DNA of 64,000 nucleotides from Mycobacterium sp. KBS0706 (GTDB lineage: Bacteria; Pseudomonadota; Alphaproteobacteria; DSM-16000; Inquilinaceae). Below, piece after piece: positions 45,316 through 57,044 of the stretch. The notes beneath the pieces are model-generated. The model was given only the letters and a program-made list of their open reading frames with translations. It was not told where the DNA came from and made no database searches. Where the stretch lies: the NCBI RefSeq assembly GCF_005938675.2, contig NZ_VCCH02000029.1, forward strand, positions 1 to 64,000, read 5' to 3'. Each line of letters opens with the position of its first letter. Within the stretch, counting starts at the first letter, position 1. The translations under genes were made by a program, and so were the position numbers.

Positions 45316-45984
45316 TCAATGCTCGTGCCCGTGGTCATCCCCGGGCAGGTCGAGCTTGAACGCGTCCTTCAGCTCCGAGATCTGGCCCGGCGACAGCAGG
45401 CGCGGGTTCACGCCGCGCAGCAGCAGGTGCAGCTTCGCCGTCTCCTCCAGCTCCTCCGTCGCGTAGACCGCGGCCTCCAGGCTCTCCCCCGCCACCACCG
45501 GGCCATGATTGGCCAACAGCACGGATGAATATCGGCCGGCCAGGCCGCGGATGGCGTCGGCCACCGCCGGGTCGCCCGGGCGGTAATAGGGCACCAGAGC
45601 CGTCGCCCCGACCCGCATCAGGTAATAGGCGGTCAGCGGCGGCAGCACCGCCTTCGGGTCGATGCCCGGCAGCATCGACACCGCGACGGAATGGGTCGAA
45701 TGCAGATGCACGATGGCGCGGGCCGAGCCGCGCGTCTCGTACAGCGCGCCGTGCAGCGGGATCTCCTTGGTCGGCTTGTCGCCGGACAAGAGCCGACCCT
45801 CGGCGTCGAGGCGGGACAGCCGCGCCGGGTCGAGGAAGCCGAGCGAGGCGTTGGTCGGCGTCACCAGCCAGCCGCCATCCTCCAGCCGCAGGCTGATATT
45901 GCCGGAGGAGCCGGGGGTCAGCCCGCGCTCGAACAGCGAGCGGCCGAAGCGGCAGATGTCCCCGCGCAGCCTGGTCTCGTCCAT
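45316..45984 (-). CDS. otnC: 3-oxo-tetronate 4-phosphate decarboxylase
   Basis: A 222-residue class II aldolase/adducin family enzyme. Zinc ligands lie in IVHLHSTHS (two His) and ANHGPV (third His); the catalytic Glu is in PTKEIPLHGALYE; GLTPGSSGNISLR binds phosphate. In the tetronate pathway it decarboxylates 3-oxo-tetronate 4-phosphate to dihydroxyacetone phosphate. It follows the LacI gene by 22 bases and complements otnI/otnK/ltnD across the divergent promoter. The His/Asp-rich C-terminus (GDDHGHEH) is noteworthy. ATG at 45982-45984. Confidence 0.92.
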   Translation of the reverse strand: MDETRLRGDICRFGRSLFERGLTPGSSGNISLRLEDGGWLVTPTNASLGFLDPARLSRLDAEGRLLSGDKPTKEIPLHGALYETRGSARAIVHLHSTHSVAVSMLPGIDPKAVLPPLTAYYLMRVGATALVPYYRPGDPAVADAIRGLAGRYSSVLLANHGPVVAGESLEAAVYATEELEETAKLHLLLRGVNPRLLSPGQISELKDAFKLDLPGDDHGHEH

Positions 45985-46006
45985 GGGTCGGTCCTTCCGA
46001 AAGCGG

Positions 46007-47011
46007 TCAGGCGGTGGCGCCGGTGATGAGCTCGAAGCCGAGATCGACGACGGTCGGCGGCTCGCGGCCGCAGACCAGCTTTGCCCCGACCTCCCCCATC
46101 TCCACCCGCGGTGAGCGGATGGTCGAGAGCGGCTGCGGCAGCGCCTGGGCCAGGTCGAGCCCGTTGAAGCCGAACAGCGCCACCCGATCCGGCACGGCGA
46201 TGCCGCGGGCGAGGCACAGGAAGCAGCCGCCCATCGCCATGTCGTCGTTGGAGAAATAGACCGCGTCGACCCGGTCGCCACCGTCGAGGATGCGGGCCAG
46301 CCCCTCCCGCCCCGAGGCGGCGGAGGACCGGCCGGGCAGGATCTCGGTCGCGACCAGGGCCGCGGCGCTTTCCGACAGCGCCTCGCGGAAGCCCTCGAAC
46401 CGCTTGGCCGCGCGCCGGTCATGGCCGAGATCGTGGCCGACATAGGCCAGGCGCCGGTAGCCGCGCTCGATCAGGTGCCGGGCGCTGGCCCGGCCGACGG
46501 CGCGGTTCGACAGGCCGACGACGATGTCGAGGCCGGTGCCGTCGAGATCCATCAGCTCGGCCACCCGGATCCCGGCATTGGCGAGCATGGCCCGGCCGCG
46601 GTCGGTGTGCTCCAGCCCGGTGACGATCAGCCCGGCCGGGCGCCAGGCCAGCATCGCCTCGATCAGCCCCTCCTCCCGCTCCGGGTCATAGTCGGTGACG
46701 CCGACGACCGGCCGGTACCCCGCGGCGTCGAGCACGTCCTCCGCCCCGCGCAGCACGTCGGGAAAGACGATGTTGGCGAGCGACGGGATGATCACCCCGA
46801 CCAGGTTCGAGCCGGCGGAGGATAGGGTGCCGGCCAGGCGGTTGGGCACATAGCCGAGGCGCCGCACCACCTCCAGCACCCGCTCGCGCGTCTCCCCGGC
46901 CACCGGTCCGCCGCGCAGCACCCGCGACGCGGTGATCTTGCTGACCCCGGCGGCGCGCGCGACATCCGCCAGCGTGATGCCCCTGGGATCGGGCCTTCTC
47001 GTGCGCGCCAT
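46007..47011 (-). CDS. LacI-family repressor of the tetronate locus
   Basis: A 334-residue LacI/GalR regulator: helix-turn-helix and hinge at ITLADVARAAGVSKITASRV (about 12-60), then a type I periplasmic-binding-like domain with LVGVIIPSLANIVFPDVLRG and AVYFSNDDMAMGG. It is of the GntR (gluconate) subgroup. ATG at 47009-47011 follows AGAGGG; an upstream extension to 47224 would cross its own operators. It probably binds the two palindromes in the intergenic region and releases on a tetronate or derivative. Confidence 0.92.
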   Translation of the reverse strand: MARTRRPDPRGITLADVARAAGVSKITASRVLRGGPVAGETRERVLEVVRRLGYVPNRLAGTLSSAGSNLVGVIIPSLANIVFPDVLRGAEDVLDAAGYRPVVGVTDYDPEREEGLIEAMLAWRPAGLIVTGLEHTDRGRAMLANAGIRVAELMDLDGTGLDIVVGLSNRAVGRASARHLIERGYRRLAYVGHDLGHDRRAAKRFEGFREALSESAAALVATEILPGRSSAASGREGLARILDGGDRVDAVYFSNDDMAMGGCFLCLARGIAVPDRVALFGFNGLDLAQALPQPLSTIRSPRVEMGEVGAKLVCGREPPTVVDLGFELITGATA

Positions 47012-47142
47012 CAGGACCCTCTGCGTCGACTCGGCCCCCATCATCCCCGCATCCCGGGGCCGAGCGGAAGCCCTCGCACCGCCCGGCCCCGGCCACCTCG
47101 CAGCCTCGCCCTTGACGCCGTCGTTAGCTTCGCCCATGACTA

Positions 47143-47158
47143 TTGATACCGATATCAT
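47143..47158. promoter_or_regulatory. LacI-type operator O1 of the tetronate locus
   Basis: TTGATACCGATATCAT is a 16-bp near-palindrome centred at 47150/47151, matching 6 of 8 dyad positions, with the central CG typical of LacI-family operators. It lies 132 bases from the repressor start. Confidence 0.65.
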
Positions 47159-47208
47159 TCTGACGCCGCGAGATCCAAGCCTTTGGCTGGATAGGCTGCG
47201 AAACATGA

Positions 47209-47224
47209 ATGATACCGGTGTCAA
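47209..47224. promoter_or_regulatory. LacI-type operator O2 of the tetronate locus
   Basis: ATGATACCGGTGTCAA is closely related to O1 (shared TGATACCG-R-T-R-TCA), 66 bases away centre to centre, and 33 bases before the MFS start. Two sites about six helical turns apart would permit looping or joint control of both divergent operons. Confidence 0.68.
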
Positions 47225-47256
47225 TTGTCCATCACGGACGAACCGAGGGAGGAAGG

Positions 47257-48564
47257 ATGAGCGTCGAAGCCATGCCGTTGCCGCGCGAGGCGGCGGGTAC
47301 GATCGAGAAGCGGGTCTACCGCAAGGTGTTCTGGCGCATCGTGCCGTTCCTGATGCTGTGCTACGTGGTCGCCTATCTCGACCGCGTGAATGTCGGCTTC
47401 GCCAAGCTGCAGATGTCGCAGGACCTCGGCTTCAGCGAGGCGGTGTTCGGCCTGGGCGCGGGCATTTTCTTCGTCGGCTATTTCCTGTTCGAGGTGCCGA
47501 GCAACATCATCCTGCACCGGGTCGGCGCCCGGGTCTGGATCGCCCGGATCATGATCACCTGGGGCATCGTCTCCGCCGCCTTCATGTTCGTGCCCTCGGC
47601 GCCGTGGTTCTATGCCCTGCGCTTCCTGCTGGGCCTGGCCGAGGCCGGCTTCTACCCCGGCATCATCCTCTATCTGACCACCTGGTACCCGTCGCATCGC
47701 CGGGCCAGGATCATCGCCGTGTTCATGGCCGCGATCCCGGTCTCCGGCATCTTCGGCAACCCGCTGTCGGGCTGGATCATGGACGCCTTCCACGAGACGC
47801 ACGGACTGGCCGGCTGGCAGTGGATGTTCCTGATCGAGGCGGTCCCGGCGGTGCTGATCGGCGTCGCCGTGCTGCTGGTGCTCGACAACAGCGTCCGCGA
47901 GGCCAAGTGGCTGACCGAGGAGGAGAAGGCGGTGATCGAGCGCGAGATCGCAGCCGATGCCAAGGGTAAGGACAGCCCCGCCTCGCTCGGCGCCGTGTTC
48001 CGCGACGGCCGGGTCTGGCTGTCCTGCTTCATCTACTTCGCCTTCGTCAGCGGCCAGTACGGGCTGACCTTCTGGATGCCGACCCTGGTCAAGGCGACCG
48101 GCGTCACCGGCAACCTCAACATCGGCCTGATCAGCGCCATCCCCTTCCTCTGTGCCGTCGTCGCCATGATCCTGTTCGGCCAGAGCGCCGACCGGCGGCG
48201 CGAGCGCCGCTGGCACCTGGTGATCCCGGCGGTCATGGGCGCGATCGGCTTCGTCGTCGCGGCGACCGCCACCGACACTGCGGTCGCGATCGCTTTCCTG
48301 TCGCTGGCCGCGGCCGGCGTCCTGACCTGCGCGCCGCTGTTCTGGTCGCTGCCCACCGCCTTCCTACACGGCGCCGCCGCCGCGGCCGGCATCGCCATGA
48401 TCAATTCGATCGGCAACCTGGCCGGCTTCGTCAGCCCCTACGCCATCGGCCTGTTGAAGGACCTGACCGGCAGCACCGAATTCGGCATGTATATGCTGGC
48501 GGTGATGCTGGTGCTGGGCGCCGCCGCCGTCCTGACCACCCCCGCGAAGCTCGTCAACCGCTAG
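47257..48564 (+). CDS. MFS transporter, anion:cation symporter (ACS) family
   Basis: A 435-residue, 12-span inner-membrane permease. ACS-family hallmarks are VAYLDRVNVGFAKLQMSQDL, GYFLFEVPSNIILHRVGARV and LTTWYPSHRRARIIAVFMAA. Related proteins carry tartrate, glucarate and other sugar acids as anion:proton symporters. First gene of the divergent plus-strand operon after the LacI operators, so it likely imports threonate or erythronate. ATG 47257 follows GAGGGAGGAAGG. Confidence 0.92.
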   Translation: MSVEAMPLPREAAGTIEKRVYRKVFWRIVPFLMLCYVVAYLDRVNVGFAKLQMSQDLGFSEAVFGLGAGIFFVGYFLFEVPSNIILHRVGARVWIARIMITWGIVSAAFMFVPSAPWFYALRFLLGLAEAGFYPGIILYLTTWYPSHRRARIIAVFMAAIPVSGIFGNPLSGWIMDAFHETHGLAGWQWMFLIEAVPAVLIGVAVLLVLDNSVREAKWLTEEEKAVIEREIAADAKGKDSPASLGAVFRDGRVWLSCFIYFAFVSGQYGLTFWMPTLVKATGVTGNLNIGLISAIPFLCAVVAMILFGQSADRRRERRWHLVIPAVMGAIGFVVAATATDTAVAIAFLSLAAAGVLTCAPLFWSLPTAFLHGAAAAAGIAMINSIGNLAGFVSPYAIGLLKDLTGSTEFGMYMLAVMLVLGAAAVLTTPAKLVNR

Positions 48565-48587
48565 GATCCGGACTGGGAGACTCGACA

Positions 48588-49505
48588 ATGACGAAACCGA
48601 TTGGCCGCGCCGCCGTGATCGGGCTGGGCTCGATGGGGCTGGGCATGGCCCTGTCGCTGCGCCGGGCCGGCTTCGAGGTCGCCGGCTGCGATCTCTCCAC
48701 CGCCGCGGTCGAGCGCCTGGTCGACGTGGGCGGCACCGGAGCTGCCACCCCGGCCGAGGCCGCCGTGGGTGCCGATATCGTGGTCTCGGTCGTGGTCAAC
48801 GCGGCCCAGACCGAGTCGGTGCTGTTCGGCGAGGCCGGCTGCGCCGCGGCGATGCCGGAGGGAGCCGTGTTCGTCTCGTCCGCCACCATGGCGCCGGAGG
48901 CGGCGCGCAGCATGGCCGAGCGGCTGGAGGCGACCGGCCGGCACTATCTCGACGCCCCGATCAGCGGCGGCGCCCAGCGCGCGGCGGAGGGAGCGCTGAC
49001 CATCCTTGCGTCCGGCAGCGCCGCCGCCTTTGCCGCCGCCCGGCCGGCGCTCGACGCCATGGCGGCGAAGCTGTACGAGCTCGGCGACGCGCCGGGCACC
49101 GGTGCCGCCTTCAAGATGGTGAACCAGCTGCTGGCCGGGGTGCACATCGCCGCTGCCTGCGAGGCGATCGCCTTCGCCGCCCGCCAGGGGCTGGACATCC
49201 GCAAGGTCTATGAGGTGATCACCGCCTCGGCCGGCAATTCCTGGATGTTCGAGAACCGGATTCCGCATGTGCTGGACGGCGACTATGCGCCGCGCAGCGC
49301 GGTCGACATCTTCACCAAGGATCTCGGTATCGTCATGGACATGGCGCGCAGCGGGAAGTTCCCGGTGCCGGTGGCCGGCGCGGCCCTGCAGATGTTCCTG
49401 ATGACCGCCGCCGCAGGCATGGGCCGGGACGACGACGCCTCGGTCGCCCGGCTCTACGCCCAGATCGCCGGCCTCGACCTGCCCGGCGCGAAGAAGGAGG
49501 GATAG
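48588..49505 (+). CDS. ltnD: L-threonate / tetronate dehydrogenase
   Basis: A 305-residue beta-hydroxyacid dehydrogenase. N-terminal Rossmann motif is VIGLGSMGLGMALSLRRAGF; substrate motif DAPISGGAQRAAEG; catalytic Lys in GTGAAFKMVNQLLAGVH. Together with OtnI/OtnK/OtnC the member of this family is LtnD, oxidising the 2-hydroxyl of a four-carbon sugar acid to 2-oxo-tetronate with NAD. 23 bases after the transporter gene. Substrate stereochemistry cannot be read from sequence. Confidence 0.9.
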   Translation: MTKPIGRAAVIGLGSMGLGMALSLRRAGFEVAGCDLSTAAVERLVDVGGTGAATPAEAAVGADIVVSVVVNAAQTESVLFGEAGCAAAMPEGAVFVSSATMAPEAARSMAERLEATGRHYLDAPISGGAQRAAEGALTILASGSAAAFAAARPALDAMAAKLYELGDAPGTGAAFKMVNQLLAGVHIAAACEAIAFAARQGLDIRKVYEVITASAGNSWMFENRIPHVLDGDYAPRSAVDIFTKDLGIVMDMARSGKFPVPVAGAALQMFLMTAAAGMGRDDDASVARLYAQIAGLDLPGAKKEG

Positions 49506-49510
49506 GATCG

Positions 49511-50293
49511 ATGCCGCGCTTCGCCGCCAATCTCAGCATGATGTTCACCGAGTGGGACTTCCTCGACCGCTTCGACGCGGCGGCCGGGGCGGGCTTCACC
49601 GCGGTCGAATACCTGTTCCCCTATGAGCATCCGCCCGAGGCGATCGCCGAAAGGCTGTCGCGCAACGGCCTGACCCAGGCGCTGTTCAACCTGCCGCCCG
49701 GCGACTGGGCCAGGGGCGAGCGCGGCCTGGCCGCCCTGCCCGAGCGGGCGGACGAGTTCCGCGCGTCGGTCGCCACCGCCCTCGTCTATGCCGAGGCCAC
49801 CGGCGTCGGCCGCGTCCATATGATGAGCGGCAATGCCGACCCGGCCGACCCGCGGGCGCAGGCAGCCTGGCGCGACGCCACCCGGTTCGCCGCCGAGGCC
49901 TTCGCGGCCAAGGGCGTAGACGTGCTGCTGGAGCCGCTGAACACCCGTGACATGCCGGGCTATTTCCTGGGCAGCTTCGACCGCGCCGCGGTGCTGATTG
50001 GCGAGCTGGGCCTGCCCAACCTGAAGCTGCAATTCGACTGCTACCACCGGCAGATCCTGCATGGCGACGTGACCATGGCGCTGCGCTCGCTGCTGCCGAT
50101 CACCGCCCATGTCCAGATCGCCAGCGTCCCCGGCCGGCACGAGCCGGATGTCGAGGAGCTGAACTACCCGTTCCTGTTCCAGGAGTTGGAACGGCTGGGC
50201 TATGCCGGCTTCATCGGCTGCGAGTACCGGCCCCGCGCCGGCACGCTCGAAGGGCTGGGCTGGTTCGCGCCCTATGCCAGCCGCGAAGTGTGA
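49511..50293 (+). CDS. otnI: 2-oxo-tetronate isomerase
   Basis: A 260-residue hydroxypyruvate isomerase-like TIM barrel (AP endonuclease 2 fold). RFAANLSMMFTEWDFLDRF is the family N-terminus; metal-binding acidic and His residues lie in VLLEPLNTRD, LQFDCYHRQI, VQIASVPGRHEPD and GCEYRP. In the tetronate pathway it converts 2-oxo- to 3-oxo-tetronate. Five bases after ltnD; its neighbours decide OtnI over hydroxypyruvate isomerase. Confidence 0.92.
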   Translation: MPRFAANLSMMFTEWDFLDRFDAAAGAGFTAVEYLFPYEHPPEAIAERLSRNGLTQALFNLPPGDWARGERGLAALPERADEFRASVATALVYAEATGVGRVHMMSGNADPADPRAQAAWRDATRFAAEAFAAKGVDVLLEPLNTRDMPGYFLGSFDRAAVLIGELGLPNLKLQFDCYHRQILHGDVTMALRSLLPITAHVQIASVPGRHEPDVEELNYPFLFQELERLGYAGFIGCEYRPRAGTLEGLGWFAPYASREV

Positions 50294-50303
50294 GGAGGAA
50301 GCG

Positions 50304-51575
50304 ATGACCCTCGTGCTCGGCTGCGTGGCCGACGACTACACCGGCGCCTCCGACCTGGCGAACACCCTGTCCAAGGCCGGGCTGCGCACGGTCCAGACCA
50401 TCGGCGTGCCGCGCGACGACCTGGAGCTGCCGGCGGTCGACGCCGTGGTGGTGGCGCTGAAGAGCCGGTCGATCCCGGCCGCCGAAGCGGTCGAGCGCAG
50501 CCTGGCCGCCGACCGTTGGCTGCGCGGCCGCGGCGCCGGCCATGTGCTGTTCAAGATCTGCTCGACCTTCGATTCGACCGATGCCGGCAACATCGGCCCG
50601 GTGACCGATGCGCTGCGAGCCGAAATCGGCGCCGGCCCGGCACTGGTCACCCCCGCCTTCCCGGAGACCGGCCGGACGGTCTATCTCGGCCATCTCTTCG
50701 TCGGCACCGTGCCGCTGCATGAAAGCCCGCTGAAGGACCATCCGCTGAACCCGATGCGGGATTCGAACCTGGTCCGCGTGCTGGGCCGGCAAAGCAAGGC
50801 GCCAGTCGCCCTGCTGCCCCTGGCCGTGGTGGAGGCCGGGCCGCAGGCCGTGCGCAATGCGGTCGGGCAGCGCGCGGCAGAGGGTGCCGGCGCGATCATC
50901 GCCGACGCGGTGCTGGACCGGCATCTGGAGACGCTGGGCGTGGTGGCGCTGGACCAGCCGGTGTCGACCGGGGCCTCCGGCCTTGGCCTCGGCATCGCCC
51001 GCGCATTGGTCGCCGCCGGCCGGATCACGGGCACCGGTGCGGACCACGCGCCGGCTCCGATCGGCGGACCGGCCGCGATCCTGGCCGGCAGCTGCTCGCA
51101 GGCGACTTTGGGTCAGATCGCGGCGGCGGAGCGGAGCATGCCCGTGCTGCGCCTCGACCCGGAGGCGCTGGCCGGCGATCCCGGCGAGGTCGGGCGAGCC
51201 CTCGCCTGGGCCGAGCGGCATCGCGCCGAGGGGCCGGTGCTGATCGCCAGCAGCGCGCCGCCGGAGCAGGTAGCGGCGGTGCAGCGGAAGCTCGGCCGCG
51301 ACGCCGCCGGCCATGCGATCGAGCAGGCGACGGCGCGGATCGCCCTCGGCCTGGTCGAGGCCGGAATCCGCCGCCTGGTGGTGGCGGGCGGCGAGACCTC
51401 CGGCGCCGTGGTCGATGCCCTGGCACTGCCCGCCTTCCGCATCGGCGCCGAGATCGCCCCGGGCGTGCCGGTGCTCCATGCGGTCGGCCGCGAGCCGCCG
51501 ATGGTGCTGGCCCTGAAATCCGGCAATTTCGGCGGCCCCGACTTCTTCACCGATGCGCTGAGGGCGATGCCGTAG
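50304..51575 (+). CDS. otnK: 3-oxo-tetronate kinase
   Basis: A 423-residue four-carbon acid sugar kinase (formerly DUF1537). The N-terminal domain starts LGCVADDYTGASDLANTLSK with the substrate Asp pair; FKICSTFDSTDAGNIGP and TPAFPETGRTVYLGHLFV are conserved; the C-terminal nucleotide domain has LVVAGGETSGAVV and LKSGNFGGPDFF. It phosphorylates 3-oxo-tetronate at O4 for OtnC. GAGGAGGAAGCG precedes the ATG. Last gene of the operon, convergent with murB 9 bases away. Confidence 0.93.
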   Translation: MTLVLGCVADDYTGASDLANTLSKAGLRTVQTIGVPRDDLELPAVDAVVVALKSRSIPAAEAVERSLAADRWLRGRGAGHVLFKICSTFDSTDAGNIGPVTDALRAEIGAGPALVTPAFPETGRTVYLGHLFVGTVPLHESPLKDHPLNPMRDSNLVRVLGRQSKAPVALLPLAVVEAGPQAVRNAVGQRAAEGAGAIIADAVLDRHLETLGVVALDQPVSTGASGLGLGIARALVAAGRITGTGADHAPAPIGGPAAILAGSCSQATLGQIAAAERSMPVLRLDPEALAGDPGEVGRALAWAERHRAEGPVLIASSAPPEQVAAVQRKLGRDAAGHAIEQATARIALGLVEAGIRRLVVAGGETSGAVVDALALPAFRIGAEIAPGVPVLHAVGREPPMVLALKSGNFGGPDFFTDALRAMP

Positions 51576-51584
51576 GGCGACGGC

Positions 51585-52595
51585 TCAGAGAATCACCGGC
51601 TCCGGCTCCAGCGCCACGCCGTAGGTGGCGCGGACGTCGCTCTGGATCTGCCGGGCCAGGTCGAGGATCTCCGCCCCCGTGGCGCCGCCGCGATTGACCA
51701 GGACCAGGGCCTGCCGGTCATGCACCGCGGCGCGGCCGACTGCCCGCCCCTTCCAGCCGCAGCGGTCGATCAGCCAGCCGGCGGCCAGCTTCACCCTGCC
51801 GTCCGGCTGCGGATAGCCGACGATGCCGGGGAAGGACGCAGCCAGATCGTCATACTGGGCACCCGGCACGATCGGGTTCTTGAAGAAGCTGCCGGCATTG
51901 CCGATCACCGCCGGGTCGGGCAGCTTCTGCCGCCGCACCGCGACGACCGCGTCGAAGATCTCCGCCGCCGTGACATCGGACCGGTCGGCGAAGACCCGGG
52001 CCAGGTCGGGATAGGCCGTCACCGGCGTCCAGGGCCGTGGCAGGCGCAGGGTGACGGCGGTGACGATCCAGCGCTCCGGCTCGCGCTTGAACAGGCTGTC
52101 GCGGTAGCTGAAGCGGCAGGCGGCGCGGTCGAGCGTGACGAAGCCGCCGGTCGTAGTGTCGAAGGCGCGCAAGCTCTCGAACCGCTCCTCCAGCTCCACG
52201 CCATAGGCGCCGATGTTCTGGATCGGCGCCGCCCCGGCGGTGCCCGGGATCAGCGCCAGGTTCTCCAGCCCCGGCCGGCCCTGGGCGATGGTCCAGGCCA
52301 CCAGGTCGTGCCAGACCTCCCCGGCCCCCGCCTCGATCAGCACGGCCTCCGCGCTCTCCCCCGCCAGCCGCCGGCCGGGGATGCGCATCAGCAGCGTCAG
52401 CCCGTCGAAATCGCCGGTCAGCACCACATTGCTGCCGCCGCCCAGCAGCCGGCGCGGCAGGCCGGCGAAGCGCGGATCCGCCAGCACCGCCGGCAGCTCG
52501 GCCTCGTCGCGAATCTCCACGGCGAAGCGGCTGCGCGCGGCGATGCCGAAGCTGTTGGCGGATTGCAGCGGGTGGTCGGTCAGGATCTGGTACAT
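51585..52595 (-). CDS. murB: UDP-N-acetylenolpyruvoylglucosamine reductase, E. coli type (type I)
   Basis: A 336-residue FAD enzyme reducing UDP-GlcNAc-enolpyruvate to UDP-MurNAc in peptidoglycan synthesis. The FAD domain has [13 protein letters not shown] and [29 protein letters not shown] marks the type I (E. coli) class, [12 protein letters not shown] the substrate domain with catalytic Ser, and LEPEPVIL the terminal Glu. Most alphaproteobacteria carry a type II murB inside the dcw cluster; this copy stands alone beside a catabolic operon, so it may be an extra, acquired enzyme. ATG 52595 is the family start. Confidence 0.93.
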   Translation of the reverse strand: MYQILTDHPLQSANSFGIAARSRFAVEIRDEAELPAVLADPRFAGLPRRLLGGGSNVVLTGDFDGLTLLMRIPGRRLAGESAEAVLIEAGAGEVWHDLVAWTIAQGRPGLENLALIPGTAGAAPIQNIGAYGVELEERFESLRAFDTTTGGFVTLDRAACRFSYRDSLFKREPERWIVTAVTLRLPRPWTPVTAYPDLARVFADRSDVTAAEIFDAVVAVRRQKLPDPAVIGNAGSFFKNPIVPGAQYDDLAASFPGIVGYPQPDGRVKLAAGWLIDRCGWKGRAVGRAAVHDRQALVLVNRGGATGAEILDLARQIQSDVRATYGVALEPEPVIL

Positions 52596-52634
52596 CAGGC
52601 AAGCGTGGCGGCTTCGGAAGGAGGCCCTCTCCAG

Positions 52635-52715
52635 TCTGTCATGCCCGGGCTTGACCCGGGCATGACAGACAATGTCGAGACCCTCTGGATTGCCGGGTCA
52701 AGCCCGGCAATGACA
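52635..52715. repeat. Dispersed palindromic repeat, copy 2
   Basis: Two hairpins: a 15-bp perfect stem TCTGTCATGCCCGGG (52635-52649) with its complement (52655-52669) around CTTGA, then ATTGCCGGG/CCCGGCAAT (52689-52711) around TCAAG. The cores match copy 1 at 22768-22857 (GTCATTGCCGGG...TTGACCCGG). It lies in the 143-base gap between murB and the DUF1194 gene. Confidence 0.78.
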
Positions 52716-52738
52716 AGAAGAAAGTCGTTCGGAAGAGT

Positions 52739-53455
52739 CTATACGATCTCGTCGATCAGCTTGGCGATCAGCGCCTGGATGAAGCTGTCCCGCCCCTCGG
52801 CGGTGCGGACGAAGGCGCCGATGCCGCCGATCACCTGCTGCCGGTAATAGCCTTCGAGCCAGTCGTATTCGTCGAGGATGACCAGCGCGTTGACCGTCAC
52901 ATGGGCCGCCTCCGCCGCATCGCGAGCCAGCGTCGGATCGATCCCGGCGTTGGAGAAGCCGTTCGAGACGATGTCGATGGTCTGGCGCGGGCTGTCGAAG
53001 CCGCTGGCCTTGAACAACTCGAGCGCGTCGAGCACGGCGCTGCCGATCGCGGTCGACCCGGCCTCCTGCCCGGCCGGCGCCGCCAGCACCGCCTCGGCGA
53101 AGGAATCGGCATCGGCGGCGCCGGCCAGGCGGCGCCAGGGCAGCAACACCTTCAGGCTGCGCGGACCGTCGAAGCGCGCCAGCGTCACCGCGATGCCGCC
53201 GCGCGGGCCGGCGGCGATCGCCGCCTTGACCTTCTCGTCGCGGAAGGCGGCGGCGTGGCCGCGCAGCTGGAAGTCGAGCGCGCCGGTGGTGATGCTGGCC
53301 GAGGCGTCGACCAGCAGCACGAGCTCGAGATCGACCGGCTCCAGCGCAGGGGCCGCCGGGGGCTGCGGCTCGGGCGCCGGGCTCTGGGCCGCGGCCAGCA
53401 GCGGCCGGGCCAGCAGCACGCCGGCGAGCCAGCCCGCGAAGCGTCGCCGCCTCAT
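52739..53455 (-). CDS. DUF1194 (von Willebrand A-like) exported protein
   Basis: A 238-residue protein with a signal peptide (FAGWLAGVLLARPLLAAA) and a vWA-fold DUF1194 domain: LELVLLVDASASITTGALDF contains the DxSxS metal site, VLDALELFKASGFDSPRQTI and IDIVSNGFSNAG (T/D positions of the MIDAS), then VNALVILDEYDWLEGYYRQQ. Members are periplasmic, of unknown role. ATG at 53453-53455 overlaps the stop of the upstream hydrolase by ATGA, giving translational coupling. Confidence 0.88.
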   Translation of the reverse strand: MRRRRFAGWLAGVLLARPLLAAAQSPAPEPQPPAAPALEPVDLELVLLVDASASITTGALDFQLRGHAAAFRDEKVKAAIAAGPRGGIAVTLARFDGPRSLKVLLPWRRLAGAADADSFAEAVLAAPAGQEAGSTAIGSAVLDALELFKASGFDSPRQTIDIVSNGFSNAGIDPTLARDAAEAAHVTVNALVILDEYDWLEGYYRQQVIGGIGAFVRTAEGRDSFIQALIAKLIDEIV

Positions 53456-54368
53456 GGTGCCAGCGTCGCCAGGAAATCGTCGGTGTCGCGCCAGAAGGCG
53501 CTGCGGATGTCGTCGCGTTCCATCAGGATCTCGTGCCGGGCGTCCGGATAGACGCTGACCCGGCACTGCGGCAGCAATCGGGCGACCCGCCGGGACGCCG
53601 CGTTGTCGACCAGCCGTTCCTGCCCGGCCAGCAGCATCAGCACCGGCGCCCGGATGGACGGCGCCTGCCGCAGGATCGCGGCGGAGGACCGGAAGGCGGC
53701 GGCGAGCCAGCCCCAGGTGATGCCGGAGACGCGGTAATCCGGATGGTCGCGGAACCAGTCGGCCTGGATGCGGTTGCGCACCGGGTCGCTGGACAACAGC
53801 CGCCGCGGGTCGAGCAGGCGCTGCGCGTCATAGCCGCCCTCGCCCGGGGCGTAGCGGCGGCCGCGGCCGAACGACGCCGCCACCGGCGACAGCAGGCGAG
53901 CGACCCGCTGCATCGCGGGCACGGCGATCGGCACGACCATCGGCGCGGTCAGGATTGCGCCTGCCGCCAGGTCCGGCCGGTCTGCCAGCAGGCGCAGCGC
54001 CAGGTGCCCGCCCATGGAATGGCCGAGCAGGACCAGCGGCCCCTCCCCTGCCGACCGCACCACCTGGTCGATCAGGAGAGCGGCGTCGCGCACCAGCGGG
54101 TCGAAGCTGTCGTAGTGGCCGGTCTCGTCGCCCGTGGGAGTGCGGGACGACAGGCCCTGGCCGCGCCAGTCGAAGCCGAAGACGCGAAAACCGCGGGCGA
54201 TCAGCTCGCCCGCGGTCTCACGGTACTTCTCGATGAACTCGCTGCGGCCGTTCATGATCAGCACGGTGCCGCGCACCCGCCCCTCCGGCTCCGGCCACGC
54301 GCCCCAGCGCAGCCGCGCCCCGTCCGGCGTCGTCAGGACATCCGTGCGGGGCGCGGCGGCCAGGTCCA

Positions 54369-54369
<1 letters not shown>
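53452..54369 (-). CDS. Alpha/beta hydrolase, lysophospholipase (PldB-like)
   Basis: A 305-residue serine hydrolase. The oxyanion region is VLIMNGRSEFIEKYRETAGE, GFDWRGQGLSSR is typical of PldB/monoglyceride lipase types, the nucleophile elbow is LLGHSMGGHLA, and the late Asp/His occur in GQERLVD and PDARHEILME. It probably hydrolyses lysophospholipid or monoacylglycerol. Start GTG at 54367-54369 overlaps the ppdK stop by one base; DUF1194 gene is coupled downstream. Confidence 0.9.
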
Positions 54370-57044
<2,675 letters not shown>

